In this document: positions 1-7,873 of the stretch, piece by piece
Numbering within the stretch: position 1 is the first letter of the stretch
Layout of the letters: the number at the start of each line of letters is the position of its first letter
NCBI GenBank assembly: GCA_017621735.1
Contig: JAGASM010000042.1
Span: 1-35,522, forward strand
Direction of reading: 5' to 3'
Length of the DNA stretch: 35,522 nucleotides
Source of the DNA: Clostridia bacterium
GTDB taxonomy: Bacteria > Bacillota > Clostridia > Christensenellales > Borkfalkiaceae
Made by a program: the position numbers and the translations under genes
Notes under the pieces: model-generated
The model's input: only the letters and a program-made list of their open reading frames with translations
Databases searched by the model: none
Told to the model about the DNA's origin: nothing

Positions 1-132
1 ACTATATTCATCACCTATTGAAGATATACCATTATTAAGGTATTGGACACCAACAATATATCCATCGTGTAACGAATTTGTTTTATCAAGAAACTTATTT
101 ATATCTTTTTGAGTTTTTATCGAATTGAACAT
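1..132 (-). CDS. Partial hypothetical protein (N-terminal 44 residues)
   Basis: Read on the minus strand, an ATG at 132 opens a frame that runs without a stop off the left edge. It begins MFNSIKTQKDINKFLDK and continues with NSLHDGYIVGVQYLNNG. The composition (Lys/Asn/Asp-rich, then a beta-strand-like VGVQYL stretch) looks like a real protein rather than a chance frame. The LHDGYIVGVQY segment is reminiscent of small uncharacterised cytoplasmic proteins found in Clostridia, but I cannot name the family. The Shine-Dalgarno is weak (AAAGAT). The region is AT-rich compared with the genes to the right, so this may belong to an accessory segment. No function is assigned. Confidence 0.5.
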   Translation of the reverse strand, partial: MFNSIKTQKDINKFLDKTNSLHDGYIVGVQYLNNGISSIGDEYS

Positions 133-224
133 ATCTTTATTATCTTTAAAACCTTGTCTACGAGTAAATTTATTATATCAAAAAAATTTGTATAACACAA
201 TCGTTTTTGCGTGGGTAAACAAAT

Positions 225-250
225 ACTCGACTCTCAATAAGTCGAGTTTT
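225..250 (+). terminator. Candidate hairpin terminator
   Basis: A 7-bp stem (ACTCGAC/GTCGAGT) with a 9-nt loop is followed by TTTT on the plus strand. It lies between the minus-strand partial gene and the promoter of the lipoprotein operon. No plus-strand gene is visible upstream, so its partner is unclear. Nothing else is supported in 133-359, which is AT-rich and non-coding as far as I can tell. Confidence 0.35.
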
Positions 251-359
251 ATAAATTGTCAATTTAAATCCCTATGGGAAACGCCCTTTGATTCTCTTTT
301 TTATTTCAACGAGTTTCATTTGAGTAAACGGTAAAATTTTACAAATTTTTAATCAAGTA

Positions 360-387
360 TTGACAAAGAGAGGAGTATTTTTATAAA
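360..387 (+). promoter_or_regulatory. Sigma-A promoter of the secreted-protein operon
   Basis: A perfect -35 TTGACA (360-365) is separated by 16 nt from a -10-like TATAAA (382-387). It is the only strong promoter between the left edge and the ATG at 442 and would give a leader of about 48 nt ending in AAGGAGAAG. Confidence 0.6.
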
Positions 388-441
388 ATATAGATATCAA
401 AGGCGTGCTTTGCACGATTTTAATAGGATAAGGAGAAGACA

Positions 442-1242
442 ATGAGAAGAGGCAAGTATCTTATATTGTGCGCCGTATTTTCCATGGCGGCGTTGCTTGG
501 GGGGTGCGGTGAAACGGTCGATCCGCAAACGCTTTTACCCGAGCAAGACGGAACGGGTAGTCCCGCCACGGTGATAACGCCGAGTGAAGACGTGGACGCG
601 GCGCTCCCGCCGAGTGAAGGTGGAAATGGAGAGGTGGACGAGCCGACGCCAAGCGAACCGTTTGTTCCTGATATTCTTGACAAAGACGGGGACGTAATTG
701 AGGGAAATTACGACTTTTCCACCGTATACGATTATACGGGGGCGACGCTTACCTATATGAACGGGGAAATGTCCTTTTCGAACGGGGTTTATACCGTGGA
801 ACATACGCGCTCGTTTTGGGCAAATACGGATTCTCAAACGCCATTCCCTTACGGAACGCTTTCGGCGGACGTTGTTGGAAAGGGCGGCGACGTCGGAATT
901 GTATTCGGTTTATCTCAAAGCGGAATCAACACTTGGGAAGGGAATGGAATCAGTTACTATTTCTATTTTGTCAGCACGTCAGGGCTTGCATATCTCGGTA
1001 AAACGGATAACGGCTCTTGGAGTGCTTTGAAAACGGTTGAAATTGCTAATTTTGACGCGGATACTTCCTATGAATTAAAGGTGATTTATAAGGGAAACAA
1101 GATGCTTTGTTTTGTGGACGGAGAATTAAGTTTCACTTATGCCGATTTAGACCCGTTGAGCGGAACGGGATGGGGAATCCGCTCCGACATGGTTGACAGC
1201 ACCATCGCAAACGTGTCTGTAAGCAGTGCGTTTTTAACGTAA
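442..1242 (+). CDS. Secreted lipoprotein with ConA-like C-terminal module
   Basis: The 266-residue product starts with a basic, hydrophobic signal sequence ending in lipobox LGGC, with Cys22 as the lipidated residue. A Pro/Ser/Glu/Asp-rich linker (about 25-75) follows. The rest (about 75-266) is rich in beta-strand sequence and ends in a segment containing SGTGWGIRS, like the concanavalin-A-like (LamG or DUF1080-type) folds that bind or act on glycans. No catalytic residues are recognised, so surface binding is inferred. AAGGAGAAG lies just before the ATG. It is the first gene of a tight operon, 10 nt ahead of a larger lipoprotein that carries a related SGTGFGLRS module. The exact domain family could not be fixed by eye. 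Confidence 0.85.
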   Translation: MRRGKYLILCAVFSMAALLGGCGETVDPQTLLPEQDGTGSPATVITPSEDVDAALPPSEGGNGEVDEPTPSEPFVPDILDKDGDVIEGNYDFSTVYDYTGATLTYMNGEMSFSNGVYTVEHTRSFWANTDSQTPFPYGTLSADVVGKGGDVGIVFGLSQSGINTWEGNGISYYFYFVSTSGLAYLGKTDNGSWSALKTVEIANFDADTSYELKVIYKGNKMLCFVDGELSFTYADLDPLSGTGWGIRSDMVDSTIANVSVSSAFLT

Positions 1243-1252
1243 GGAGGGCGAT

Positions 1253-4111
1253 ATGAGAAAGAATGATATGAAAAAGTTCAAATTATTGTCGCTCATTTGC
1301 GGTGCCGTGCTTTCTTGCGGAATTCTCGTTATGGCGACGGGGTGCGGGGAAGAGGTGCAAAACGTTTCCGTTTCCTTCCATTCCGAAGGGGGGATCTCTT
1401 ATAAAGAAATAACGGCGAACGTTGGGGATACCGTGGTTCTTCCAAAACCGTCGCGCGAGGGTTATACCTTCGTCGGTTGGTACGATAACGCCGAATTTGA
1501 AGGCGAAGCGCTTTCGGGAGAATTTGTTTTGCGCGGCGAAACGGTTTTTTATGCAAAGTGGGAAATGATCTGCGGTTCGGTTACGTTCGTTTCAAACGGC
1601 GGTACGGAGTATGAAAAAGTCGACGTGCAAGGTCAAAAGGTAGCGCTTCCTACGCCCGAACGGGAAAACTTTGTATTTTCAGGTTGGTACGATAACGCCG
1701 CGTTCGAGGGGACGGTATATCAAGGGGATATGATTCCCGCGGGCGATATCACGTTATATGCGAAGTGGACGTATGCAGCCATCGACGTAACGTTTGATAG
1801 CATGGACGGGAACGACCTTTCGATTATGCAATATACGGGAACGGCATTAGAATTGCCCACCCCCGAGCGTTACGGATATACCTTCGACGGGTGGTACGAA
1901 CAAAACACCTATTTAGGAACGGCGATGGAAAGTCCGTATGTTCCTACGTCGGACGTAACGCTTTATGCAAAATGGTCGAAATGTACGTATCTCTATTTGT
2001 ATTACGGTGAAACGCAAGACTGGAAACGGTTTGAATATCAAGAAGGGGACGTTATCACCCTTTCGGAACTTTACGCGCTTTATACGCCGGACGATTTGGA
2101 AGTGGAATCGCTCGGAAGCGTCGGTTACGCACCGTTCGACCACTGGGCGTACGAAGGGGAAACGGACGCGACGGCGGTCAAGGTTACCGATCCGATTACC
2201 GTTGGAAGTGAAACGATTATTCTTCTTGCACAGTACGACCGTACGGGAGTTCCGCCCAAAGTTGCGATGACGTACGATCAAACGACGGAAACGTATACCA
2301 CGACGGGGCGCGTTGGACACGTTTTCTATGATGAAGGAAAGGCGTACGGCGAGTATTCTATGCGCGTTGCAATGAACAAAGGCGTTGCGGGCGCGGTTGG
2401 CCCTGCATTCCGTATGAATATGCCGAATACGGACGATCAATACGAAGCGGATTGCTATTATATGGCGGCGCAGGTTTTACCCGCGACGGGGAATTTCCAA
2501 GTGTTGCATATCAACGGTTCGTGGAGCGCGGGCGGGCATTTTAGCGGATCGCAACTGCAACTTGCCACCCTTCCGCAAACGTGGCAGGATTATTATAACG
2601 GCTTGAATTCGGGCGAATTGATGGGGGTTACCATCAAAGTTGTTTTAACTGCGGACGATATGTGCGTTTATATCTCCGATTACGGAACGGTTACAAGCGA
2701 GCAACTCATTTGGCGTTATCGCGATAAATATAGCGACACGACTTTGTTAGACAGGTATTCGGGAACGGGCTTTGGACTCCGCTCTACAACGGCGGGAAAG
2801 ATCATTTACGATATTGAATACGTTCCTTACGAAGAGGTTACCTTCCGCGAAACGTATCGCGACGAAAGCATGTTCACGCTTCCCGTCGGCGCGTCTTTGG
2901 ATGCGATCAAAGGGTGGGATAGCGACGTAATGTACGAAGATGAAAACGACAGTTCTACCGCATACCTCTATCAATTTGTAGGTTGGAGTTTACAGGAAAA
3001 CGGAGAGATAATCGACGCCATTCCCGGGGCGTGTACGCTCTATGCGGTTTATGAAAAGGTTACCGAAAACCTTTCCCTCATCGAATACGTTGTCGACGGG
3101 CAGACGTTCCGAGAAACGGCGGTTAAGAACGGGGGGAGTATTCGTGATTTGATTTCCGCGACAAAACAAACGGAAACAAAGCAAAACGGTAATATTGTAG
3201 AATACACCTTCGACGGGTGGTATTTAGAAGAAACGTATCAAACGAGGGTAGACGATACCACGGTATTCAACGGCGACGATTCGATTTACGCAAAGTTTAT
3301 TTCCAAGGAAACGCGTAACGGATTTTTGGTAACGTATGACGAAAATGGCGTCATTTACAGTACGGTAGGCAATCGCAGTACGGCTGCGGGAAATCAAGGA
3401 ATTACGTTTGACGGGGCTAACTCTGCGCTCACGCAAGCGGGAACGGAACTTACTTATCAACTTACGTTTTATAAAATCGACGTTGGAGATTCGAATTGCC
3501 GCGCGCGCATGATGCTGTTCGTTGAGGACGACGGTTTGATTGATATCACGGGGACAAGCGGACAAAATACCGTATGGTTTGACTTTTCGACGGCGTCGGG
3601 ACAACTCATTCTCGGCAGTAAAATCGGCGGAGAGTCAACGTCGACGGGAACGGATAAAAGTATTAATAACTACGTTACTGCATTGACCGATTTATCCGTT
3701 GATTGTCCTTATCGCGTTTACTACGAATCGCTTGAAAACGGCGACAAAGCGGTGTTCAATATCAAAATGAAATACGGCGTAGATGCAAGCGGACACGGTT
3801 GGATGAAACTTTATATCCAAAATTCCTTGATCTATACGTACGGATTTACGGCGGATGCCGCAACACATACGACGACGGACGGCAAAACGCTTTCAATGGT
3901 CGACGGCGAAGTCGTTTGGGATCGCGTGTGCGACGGCGATAACCATACCTGCTCGGAAGGCAACTTTATCTATTTCTACAATTATATGACGGGCGGAAAT
4001 CTCGGCAACAGCGTAGGAATTTGGTCTTGGGGCGGAGAAGTGAACAACGGCGGATATGCGGTATCCAACATTCAATCAGTTGCAATCAAGGAAGGAGGGG
4101 AAAAACAATGA
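1253..4111 (+). CDS. Large InlB-repeat lipoprotein with ConA-like modules
   Basis: The 952-residue product has a lipoprotein signal (lipobox ATGC, Cys31). Three InlB B-type (Listeria-Bacteroides, Flg_new) repeats follow at about 39-103, 110-172 and 179-241, each with a GWY core and ending in YAKW. Two more divergent copies lie near the middle: one has QFVGW and LYAVYE, the other FDGWYLEE and IYAKF. Between and after them are beta-rich segments resembling ConA-like lectin folds, one containing SGTGFGLRS, plus a similar module at the C terminus. Such repeats normally act as stalks of surface adhesins; glycan or host binding is inferred. The start at 1253 is preferred over an in-frame ATG at 1268 because AAGGAGGG sits 5 nt upstream. 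The stop overlaps the next start as ATGA. Confidence 0.88.
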   Translation: MRKNDMKKFKLLSLICGAVLSCGILVMATGCGEEVQNVSVSFHSEGGISYKEITANVGDTVVLPKPSREGYTFVGWYDNAEFEGEALSGEFVLRGETVFYAKWEMICGSVTFVSNGGTEYEKVDVQGQKVALPTPERENFVFSGWYDNAAFEGTVYQGDMIPAGDITLYAKWTYAAIDVTFDSMDGNDLSIMQYTGTALELPTPERYGYTFDGWYEQNTYLGTAMESPYVPTSDVTLYAKWSKCTYLYLYYGETQDWKRFEYQEGDVITLSELYALYTPDDLEVESLGSVGYAPFDHWAYEGETDATAVKVTDPITVGSETIILLAQYDRTGVPPKVAMTYDQTTETYTTTGRVGHVFYDEGKAYGEYSMRVAMNKGVAGAVGPAFRMNMPNTDDQYEADCYYMAAQVLPATGNFQVLHINGSWSAGGHFSGSQLQLATLPQTWQDYYNGLNSGELMGVTIKVVLTADDMCVYISDYGTVTSEQLIWRYRDKYSDTTLLDRYSGTGFGLRSTTAGKIIYDIEYVPYEEVTFRETYRDESMFTLPVGASLDAIKGWDSDVMYEDENDSSTAYLYQFVGWSLQENGEIIDAIPGACTLYAVYEKVTENLSLIEYVVDGQTFRETAVKNGGSIRDLISATKQTETKQNGNIVEYTFDGWYLEETYQTRVDDTTVFNGDDSIYAKFISKETRNGFLVTYDENGVIYSTVGNRSTAAGNQGITFDGANSALTQAGTELTYQLTFYKIDVGDSNCRARMMLFVEDDGLIDITGTSGQNTVWFDFSTASGQLILGSKIGGESTSTGTDKSINNYVTALTDLSVDCPYRVYYESLENGDKAVFNIKMKYGVDASGHGWMKLYIQNSLIYTYGFTADAATHTTTDGKTLSMVDGEVVWDRVCDGDNHTCSEGNFIYFYNYMTGGNLGNSVGIWSWGGEVNNGGYAVSNIQSVAIKEGGEKQ

Positions 4112-5796
4112 AAAAACGTTCGGTTATTTCAATCGGTTTGGCGCTTATGTGCACGTCGACGCTTTTACCGGCGTTCCCCGCAAACGACAAAGAAGTTGTC
4201 GCGGTAACGGGAAACGGCGGTTACGAGTACGTAACGCCTACCGAGTTCAAAATCATAAACGGCTATAATTATAACGTAAGTAAGCCGTTTGTAAATTCTC
4301 CCGACAGTTTCGAGGCGTGGATCAAATTGCCCGAAGCGTCGCTCGGCGGCGTAATTATGGGGAATTGGCACAATCACGACGGTTTATTTAACACTGTGAA
4401 CTGGGAAGTGAATGCGTTAGGTCATTTTTCGTTTGTTTGGGACGACCGCTCGATATCGCATACCTTTGACGAAAGTCCGAGTCTTCTGGATAATACGTGG
4501 CATCACGTTGCATTAGTCAGAACGGAAAATGCGTTCACCTATTATTTGGACGGCGTCGTTGAGGGAGTGTTTGAAACGTTTTCTATGCCCGCAGTCAGTA
4601 CGGCATCGATGAATATCGGCGTGGATAAATCGTCTTTCACGGACACCAAGAGTCCGTTTGATGGCGAGATCCGTCAAGTAACCGTGTATACCGATGCGAT
4701 TTCGCAAGAGCAAATCGTTGCGGATATGCAAAATCAAGCCGTAGACGAAGGGGATACCGTATGCGACGCAACGCTTATGGCAAACTGGTATTTAGGGGAA
4801 GAGTGGACGAACGTCTTGGTGGAAAACAGTCTTGAAAGCGGACCTTTCGTAGAAATCAAAACGTATGATAAGTACGTAGGCGCCGATTATTCTTTCGGGG
4901 AATACGATTATACGTTTGTGCTTGTTCCCGATATTCAGGCGATGACGCACTATGAAATTCCCCGTTTGCACAATATGATGCAATGGTTGGTAGATCAAAA
5001 GGACGAATTGAAGATAGAGTTTGCCGTATTCCTTGGCGATCTTGCAGATACCGGCGCAAGCGAAACGGAATACGTTACTGCCGCCGCCGCGATGGATCGA
5101 TTGAATAACGTCGTTCCCTATTGCTTTATCCCGGGAAACCACGATTACAACGATAATTTCAAAACGCGCGATACGACGCTGTTTAACAAGCATTTCCCGT
5201 ATAGCAAACACAGCGCGCTTCCCGGATTCGGCGGCGTGTACGAAGAGGGGAAAATGGAAAATTCCTATTACCTCTTCAATGATTGCGGGGAATCGGGAAC
5301 GGATTACGTCGTCATTAACCTTGAGCACAGACCGAGAACGAAGGTGTTGCGTTGGGCAAACCGCATTTTAGAGCAGTATCCAAACCACAGAGCGATCATC
5401 GCTTCTCACCAAATGGTTTTACCTGACGGAAGTTTTTGCCAAAACGTTTCCGCATCGTTTGAGGTGAATTCGTCGCAAACGATCTTTGATAATTTGATCT
5501 CAAAGCACGATAACGTATTTTTGGCGGCAGGAGGGCATCACCCTTACGACGATATCGTATGCCGTACGGACGTCGGTGTAAACGGAAACAAGATTACCTC
5601 GATGTTGGTGGACGGGCAGGGGACGAAATACCGCAGCGATCCCGAACAGGATATGTTGCTTCTCGTTCACGTCAATGAGGAAAAGAAGACGATGAACTGC
5701 GTTTACTATTCTCCCGAAAAAGAGGCGGTTTGGAATATCCAAAACCAGTTCCAAATCTCCATCGCCGACGAATTTAATCCAACCATCGGTAAATAA
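4108..5796 (+). CDS. Secreted LamG plus calcineurin-like metallophosphoesterase
   Basis: The 562-residue protein starts at the ATG preceded by GGAGGGG and overlapping the upstream stop (ATGA), so translation is probably coupled. It has a signal peptide (about 1-25, no lipobox), a LamG/laminin-G-like jelly roll (about 45-220, with typical WHHVALVR and YLDGV motifs) and a calcineurin-like phosphoesterase domain (about 270-555). Metal-ligand motifs are in order: DIQ at 275-277 (replacing the usual DxH), GDLAD 310-314, GNHD 343-346, SH at 433-434 and GGHH 475-478. It probably hydrolyses a phosphoester outside the cell, with LamG tethering it to a glycan; the substrate is unknown. The operon ends here at a strong terminator. 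Confidence 0.88.
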   Translation: MKKRSVISIGLALMCTSTLLPAFPANDKEVVAVTGNGGYEYVTPTEFKIINGYNYNVSKPFVNSPDSFEAWIKLPEASLGGVIMGNWHNHDGLFNTVNWEVNALGHFSFVWDDRSISHTFDESPSLLDNTWHHVALVRTENAFTYYLDGVVEGVFETFSMPAVSTASMNIGVDKSSFTDTKSPFDGEIRQVTVYTDAISQEQIVADMQNQAVDEGDTVCDATLMANWYLGEEWTNVLVENSLESGPFVEIKTYDKYVGADYSFGEYDYTFVLVPDIQAMTHYEIPRLHNMMQWLVDQKDELKIEFAVFLGDLADTGASETEYVTAAAAMDRLNNVVPYCFIPGNHDYNDNFKTRDTTLFNKHFPYSKHSALPGFGGVYEEGKMENSYYLFNDCGESGTDYVVINLEHRPRTKVLRWANRILEQYPNHRAIIASHQMVLPDGSFCQNVSASFEVNSSQTIFDNLISKHDNVFLAAGGHHPYDDIVCRTDVGVNGNKITSMLVDGQGTKYRSDPEQDMLLLVHVNEEKKTMNCVYYSPEKEAVWNIQNQFQISIADEFNPTIGK

Positions 5797-5797
5797 T

Positions 5798-5831
5798 AAA
5801 AAATCTCGGACTTCCGTCCGAGATTTTTTAC
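5798..5831 (+). terminator. Rho-independent terminator of the secreted-protein operon
   Basis: A stem of about 14 bp centred on TCTCGGAC/GTCCGAGA with a TTCC loop is flanked by A6 and T6. It starts just after the stop codon at 5796, and being A/T-symmetrical it could also work on the other strand for the converging CoiA-like gene. Confidence 0.85.
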
Positions 5832-5877
5832 TGTCCTTCATAAAGATGTTATCATAAAGACACATCAATTTTTAATT

Positions 5878-6657
5878 CTAACTCGTCATTCGGACAAGTT
5901 GAGAAATGCTCCATACATGTTCATCTTTTATAACTCCAAATTGCCTTAAAAAATTATTAGGCAAAATGTAAAAATAACAATGATTATGATTATTATAAAG
6001 ATGGTTTGGAATAATATCTTTTGGATCCAACCTAATTAAAGGCACAAGAATTTGTGCGGGTTGATTAGGGGAGTTGGAGTTGAGTAATAGTGTTTCATAT
6101 TGAATAAAAACAAATACATTGCGAGGTAATTTCAAATCCTGAAAATCTCGCCGTGCTCGCTTCCATTCGAGGTTTTGTCCTCTTAAACATATAAAAGGAT
6201 CTATGGATTGATATTTTGCGCCGCAATTTTTATAAACATTTTGTATTTTTCCGTTTGCATCAAAAACCCAAACGACCTGAAACCCGCATCTTGTATAAAA
6301 TTCGCTTCGTTCAATAATTTCCGTCCGAGAAATAGGGCTGTGTTGAAATTCGATTACCGTACCGTTAATTAAGATATCCGCACGGTGTTTTATCCCGTTG
6401 TTTTCGATAATAACTTCTCTACATTCTTTTGGAAATTTTAATTGCCAGTCGTAGTGCCAGTCGCTCATATCATGTTTCCACGTGTCGCAATCTATTCGAT
6501 TTTTATGAGCAAAATGCGGACGTATACAAAGCGAGGAGGTTGCCTTGATAATTAATTTTTCTCCGCATAGCGGACAAACGTATTCATGATCCTTTTTCGC
6601 GTCGGAGATTTCAACAAGCTCATCGTTGTCGTTGTTTATACATTTAGCAAAAAACAT
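5878..6657 (-). CDS. CoiA-like competence/nuclease family protein
   Basis: The 259-residue product carries a zinc-knuckle-like segment with C28-x2-C31 and a following H48/H51 pair (PHFAH). Then comes a PD-(D/E)XK-type nuclease signature: Asp94 in RADILI and Glu103-x-Gln105 in IEFQHS. This matches the CoiA family, which promotes recombination during DNA uptake and has relatives in mobile elements. The start at 6657 is chosen over an in-frame ATG at 6723 because AAAGGG stands just before it, whereas the upstream ATG has no Shine-Dalgarno and its extra 22 residues look unlike the family. The gene is clearly more AT-rich than its neighbours and sits alone between the secreted-protein operon and the tRNA cluster, suggesting lateral gain. 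No other competence genes are in the window. Confidence 0.75.
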   Translation of the reverse strand: MFFAKCINNDNDELVEISDAKKDHEYVCPLCGEKLIIKATSSLCIRPHFAHKNRIDCDTWKHDMSDWHYDWQLKFPKECREVIIENNGIKHRADILINGTVIEFQHSPISRTEIIERSEFYTRCGFQVVWVFDANGKIQNVYKNCGAKYQSIDPFICLRGQNLEWKRARRDFQDLKLPRNVFVFIQYETLLLNSNSPNQPAQILVPLIRLDPKDIIPNHLYNNHNHCYFYILPNNFLRQFGVIKDEHVWSISQLVRMTS

Positions 6658-6780
6658 AAAAATTCCCTTTGGTAAAAATGTCAATAGTGGGATATAATTA
6701 TTTATAAACAAAAATGAACCCATTTTAATCGTTCATAGATATATTAAATTATTATCAGAGGAGTATTTATTTGCAAACAC

Positions 6781-6812
6781 TAAAAAACAACCTCATCCGA
6801 TTTGGATGAGGC
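6781..6812 (-). terminator. Terminator of the tRNA operon
   Basis: On the minus strand, CCTCATCC/GGATGAGG (8 bp, 5-nt loop) is followed by TTGTTTTTT, directly downstream of the last tRNA. Confidence 0.85.
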
Positions 6813-6813
6813 T

Positions 6814-6889
6814 TGGTGGACGATCAGGGACTCGAACCCTGGGCCCATTGATTAAGAGTCAATTGCTCTACCAGCTGAGCTAATCGTCC
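6814..6889 (-). tRNA. tRNA-Lys (anticodon CUU)
   Basis: A full cloverleaf with acceptor GGACGAT/ATCGTCC, D-arm GCTC...GAGC, anticodon loop CTCTTAA, TTCGAGT T-loop and encoded CCA. It is the last gene of a six-tRNA operon and reads AAG. Confidence 0.96.
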
Positions 6890-6895
6890 ATATTG

Positions 6896-6971
6896 TGGTG
6901 GTCCATCCGAGATTCGAACTCGGGACACCTTGATTAAAAGTCAAGTGCTCTACCGTCTGAGCTAATGGGCC
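6896..6971 (-). tRNA. tRNA-Lys (anticodon UUU)
   Basis: Cloverleaf with D-arm GCTC...GAGC, anticodon loop CTTTTAA, T-arm around TTCGAAT and encoded CCA. The acceptor is GGCCCAT against ATGGACC, which leaves a C3-A70 mismatch inside an otherwise paired stem. Every other element is normal, so it is probably functional. Confidence 0.93.
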
Positions 6972-6974
6972 GCA

Positions 6975-7050
6975 TGGCTGGGGTGGCTGGATTTGAACCA
7001 ACGAATGCCGGAATCAAAATCCGGTGCCTTAACCGCTTGGCGACACCCCA
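6975..7050 (-). tRNA. tRNA-Gln (anticodon UUG)
   Basis: Acceptor TGGGGTG/CACCCCA, typical of bacterial tRNA-Gln with its weak U1-A72 pair. The anticodon loop is TTTTGAT, the T-loop TTCAAAT, and discriminator G plus CCA are encoded. Confidence 0.95.
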
Positions 7051-7065
7051 TTAGTTACAAAAGAG

Positions 7066-7143
7066 TGGGGCGGGCGACGAGAATCGAACTCACGACCTCC
7101 AGGGCCACAATCTGGCGCTCTAACCAACTGAGCTACACCCGCC
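7066..7143 (-). tRNA. tRNA-His (anticodon GUG)
   Basis: Cloverleaf with anticodon loop TTGTGGC and acceptor GCGGGTG/CGCCCGC. The extra G at position -1 (base 7143) opposite discriminator C is the identity element of tRNA-His. CCA is encoded. Confidence 0.95.
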
Positions 7144-7153
7144 ATTATTATAT

Positions 7154-7230
7154 TGGTGCGCCTGAAGAGATTCGAACTCCTGACACACGGCTTAGAAGGC
7201 CGTTGCTCTATCCTACTGAGCTACAGGCGC
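7154..7230 (-). tRNA. tRNA-Arg (anticodon UCU)
   Basis: Acceptor GCGCCTG/CAGGCGC, anticodon loop CTTCTAA (UCU, reads AGA/AGG), T-loop TTCGAAT, encoded CCA. Confidence 0.95.
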
Positions 7231-7284
7231 ATACCTTGACAGCCTAAGCGAAGCCATTATCTCCTGCTTCTCTTAAAAAACGAA

Positions 7285-7358
7285 TGGAGCGGGTGATGGG
7301 AATCGGACCCACGCGACCAGCTTGGAAGGCTGGGATTCTACCATTGAACTACACCCGC
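7285..7358 (-). tRNA. tRNA-Gly (anticodon UCC)
   Basis: Acceptor GCGGGTG/CACCCGC, anticodon loop CTTCCAA (UCC), T-loop TCCGATT (Gly-type), encoded CCA. It is the first gene of the operon, just downstream of the promoter. Confidence 0.95.
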
Positions 7359-7376
7359 ATCGCTGAATGCTTGTAC

Positions 7377-7405
7377 ATTCTATCAAAGTTTTTCAAAGAT
7401 GTCAA
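7377..7405 (-). promoter_or_regulatory. Strong sigma-A promoter of the tRNA operon
   Basis: On the minus strand, TTGACA (7405-7400), a 17-nt spacer and TAGAAT (7382-7377) lie 18 nt before the 5' end of tRNA-Gly. This is near-consensus, as expected for stable RNA. Confidence 0.88.
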
Positions 7406-7541
7406 ACATTTTAAGGGTGTTTCACGAATTTTTTTGTAAAAATTTCCACTGAAAATTTTTCCACTCAATGTCTTGCAAATTTGAAAGAAAATATAAGAAA
7501 CTTATGGCAAAATAATCGGCATCGTGATATAATAAATATGA

Positions 7542-7832
7542 CTAAAAGGCAACTGCCATTGCGCGGAATCCGATAAAATAACAATAGAAGTTCAAAACCG
7601 CAATGAGGGGGATTATGATCATAAGCAAGATATCCTCCAAACGATAGCGAAGGCAAAACATTGTAACGTATACGGCGGGCGCACCGCCGAGTAAGGCGCA
7701 AAGATACAGTTTGCCGTCCGAACTTTTTTCGCCGTCAAGCCGTTTTTCCCGTTGTGCGGCAACGATTCGATATGCGCAAAAATTAACTGCAATAATATAG
7801 ACGCCGAGCAAAAACGGAAACAAGTAAATCAT
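7542..7832 (-). CDS. DUF1294 family small membrane protein
   Basis: The 96-residue product has three hydrophobic segments (about 1-23, 44-62, 69-92). Between the first two lies a basic loop (AQREKRLDGEK). The LYLCALLGGAPAVYVTMF pattern followed by a charged turn and a hydrophobic segment with Pro fits DUF1294, an inner-membrane family of unknown function. No clear Shine-Dalgarno precedes the ATG, so the start is uncertain. It is divergent from the serine dehydratase gene; the 41-nt gap must hold control signals for both. Confidence 0.65.
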   Translation of the reverse strand: MIYLFPFLLGVYIIAVNFCAYRIVAAQREKRLDGEKSSDGKLYLCALLGGAPAVYVTMFCLRYRLEDILLMIIIPLIAVLNFYCYFIGFRAMAVAF

Positions 7833-7873
7833 AATTTCAGTATGTGCAATCTCGCATAAAATAAAGGTGTTGT

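Noticed and set aside
125..334. 69-residue plus-strand frame in the AT-rich left region
   Set aside because: No Shine-Dalgarno, no motif, and it crosses the hairpin at 225-250. The minus-strand partial gene overlapping its start is more convincing.
6657..6723. Upstream ATG of the CoiA-like gene
   Set aside because: No Shine-Dalgarno; the internal ATG has AAAGGG at proper spacing and starts nearer the zinc-binding segment.
6993..7247. 84-residue plus-strand frame across the tRNA genes
   Set aside because: It runs over four tRNA genes in antisense; its sequence is explained by tRNA conservation.
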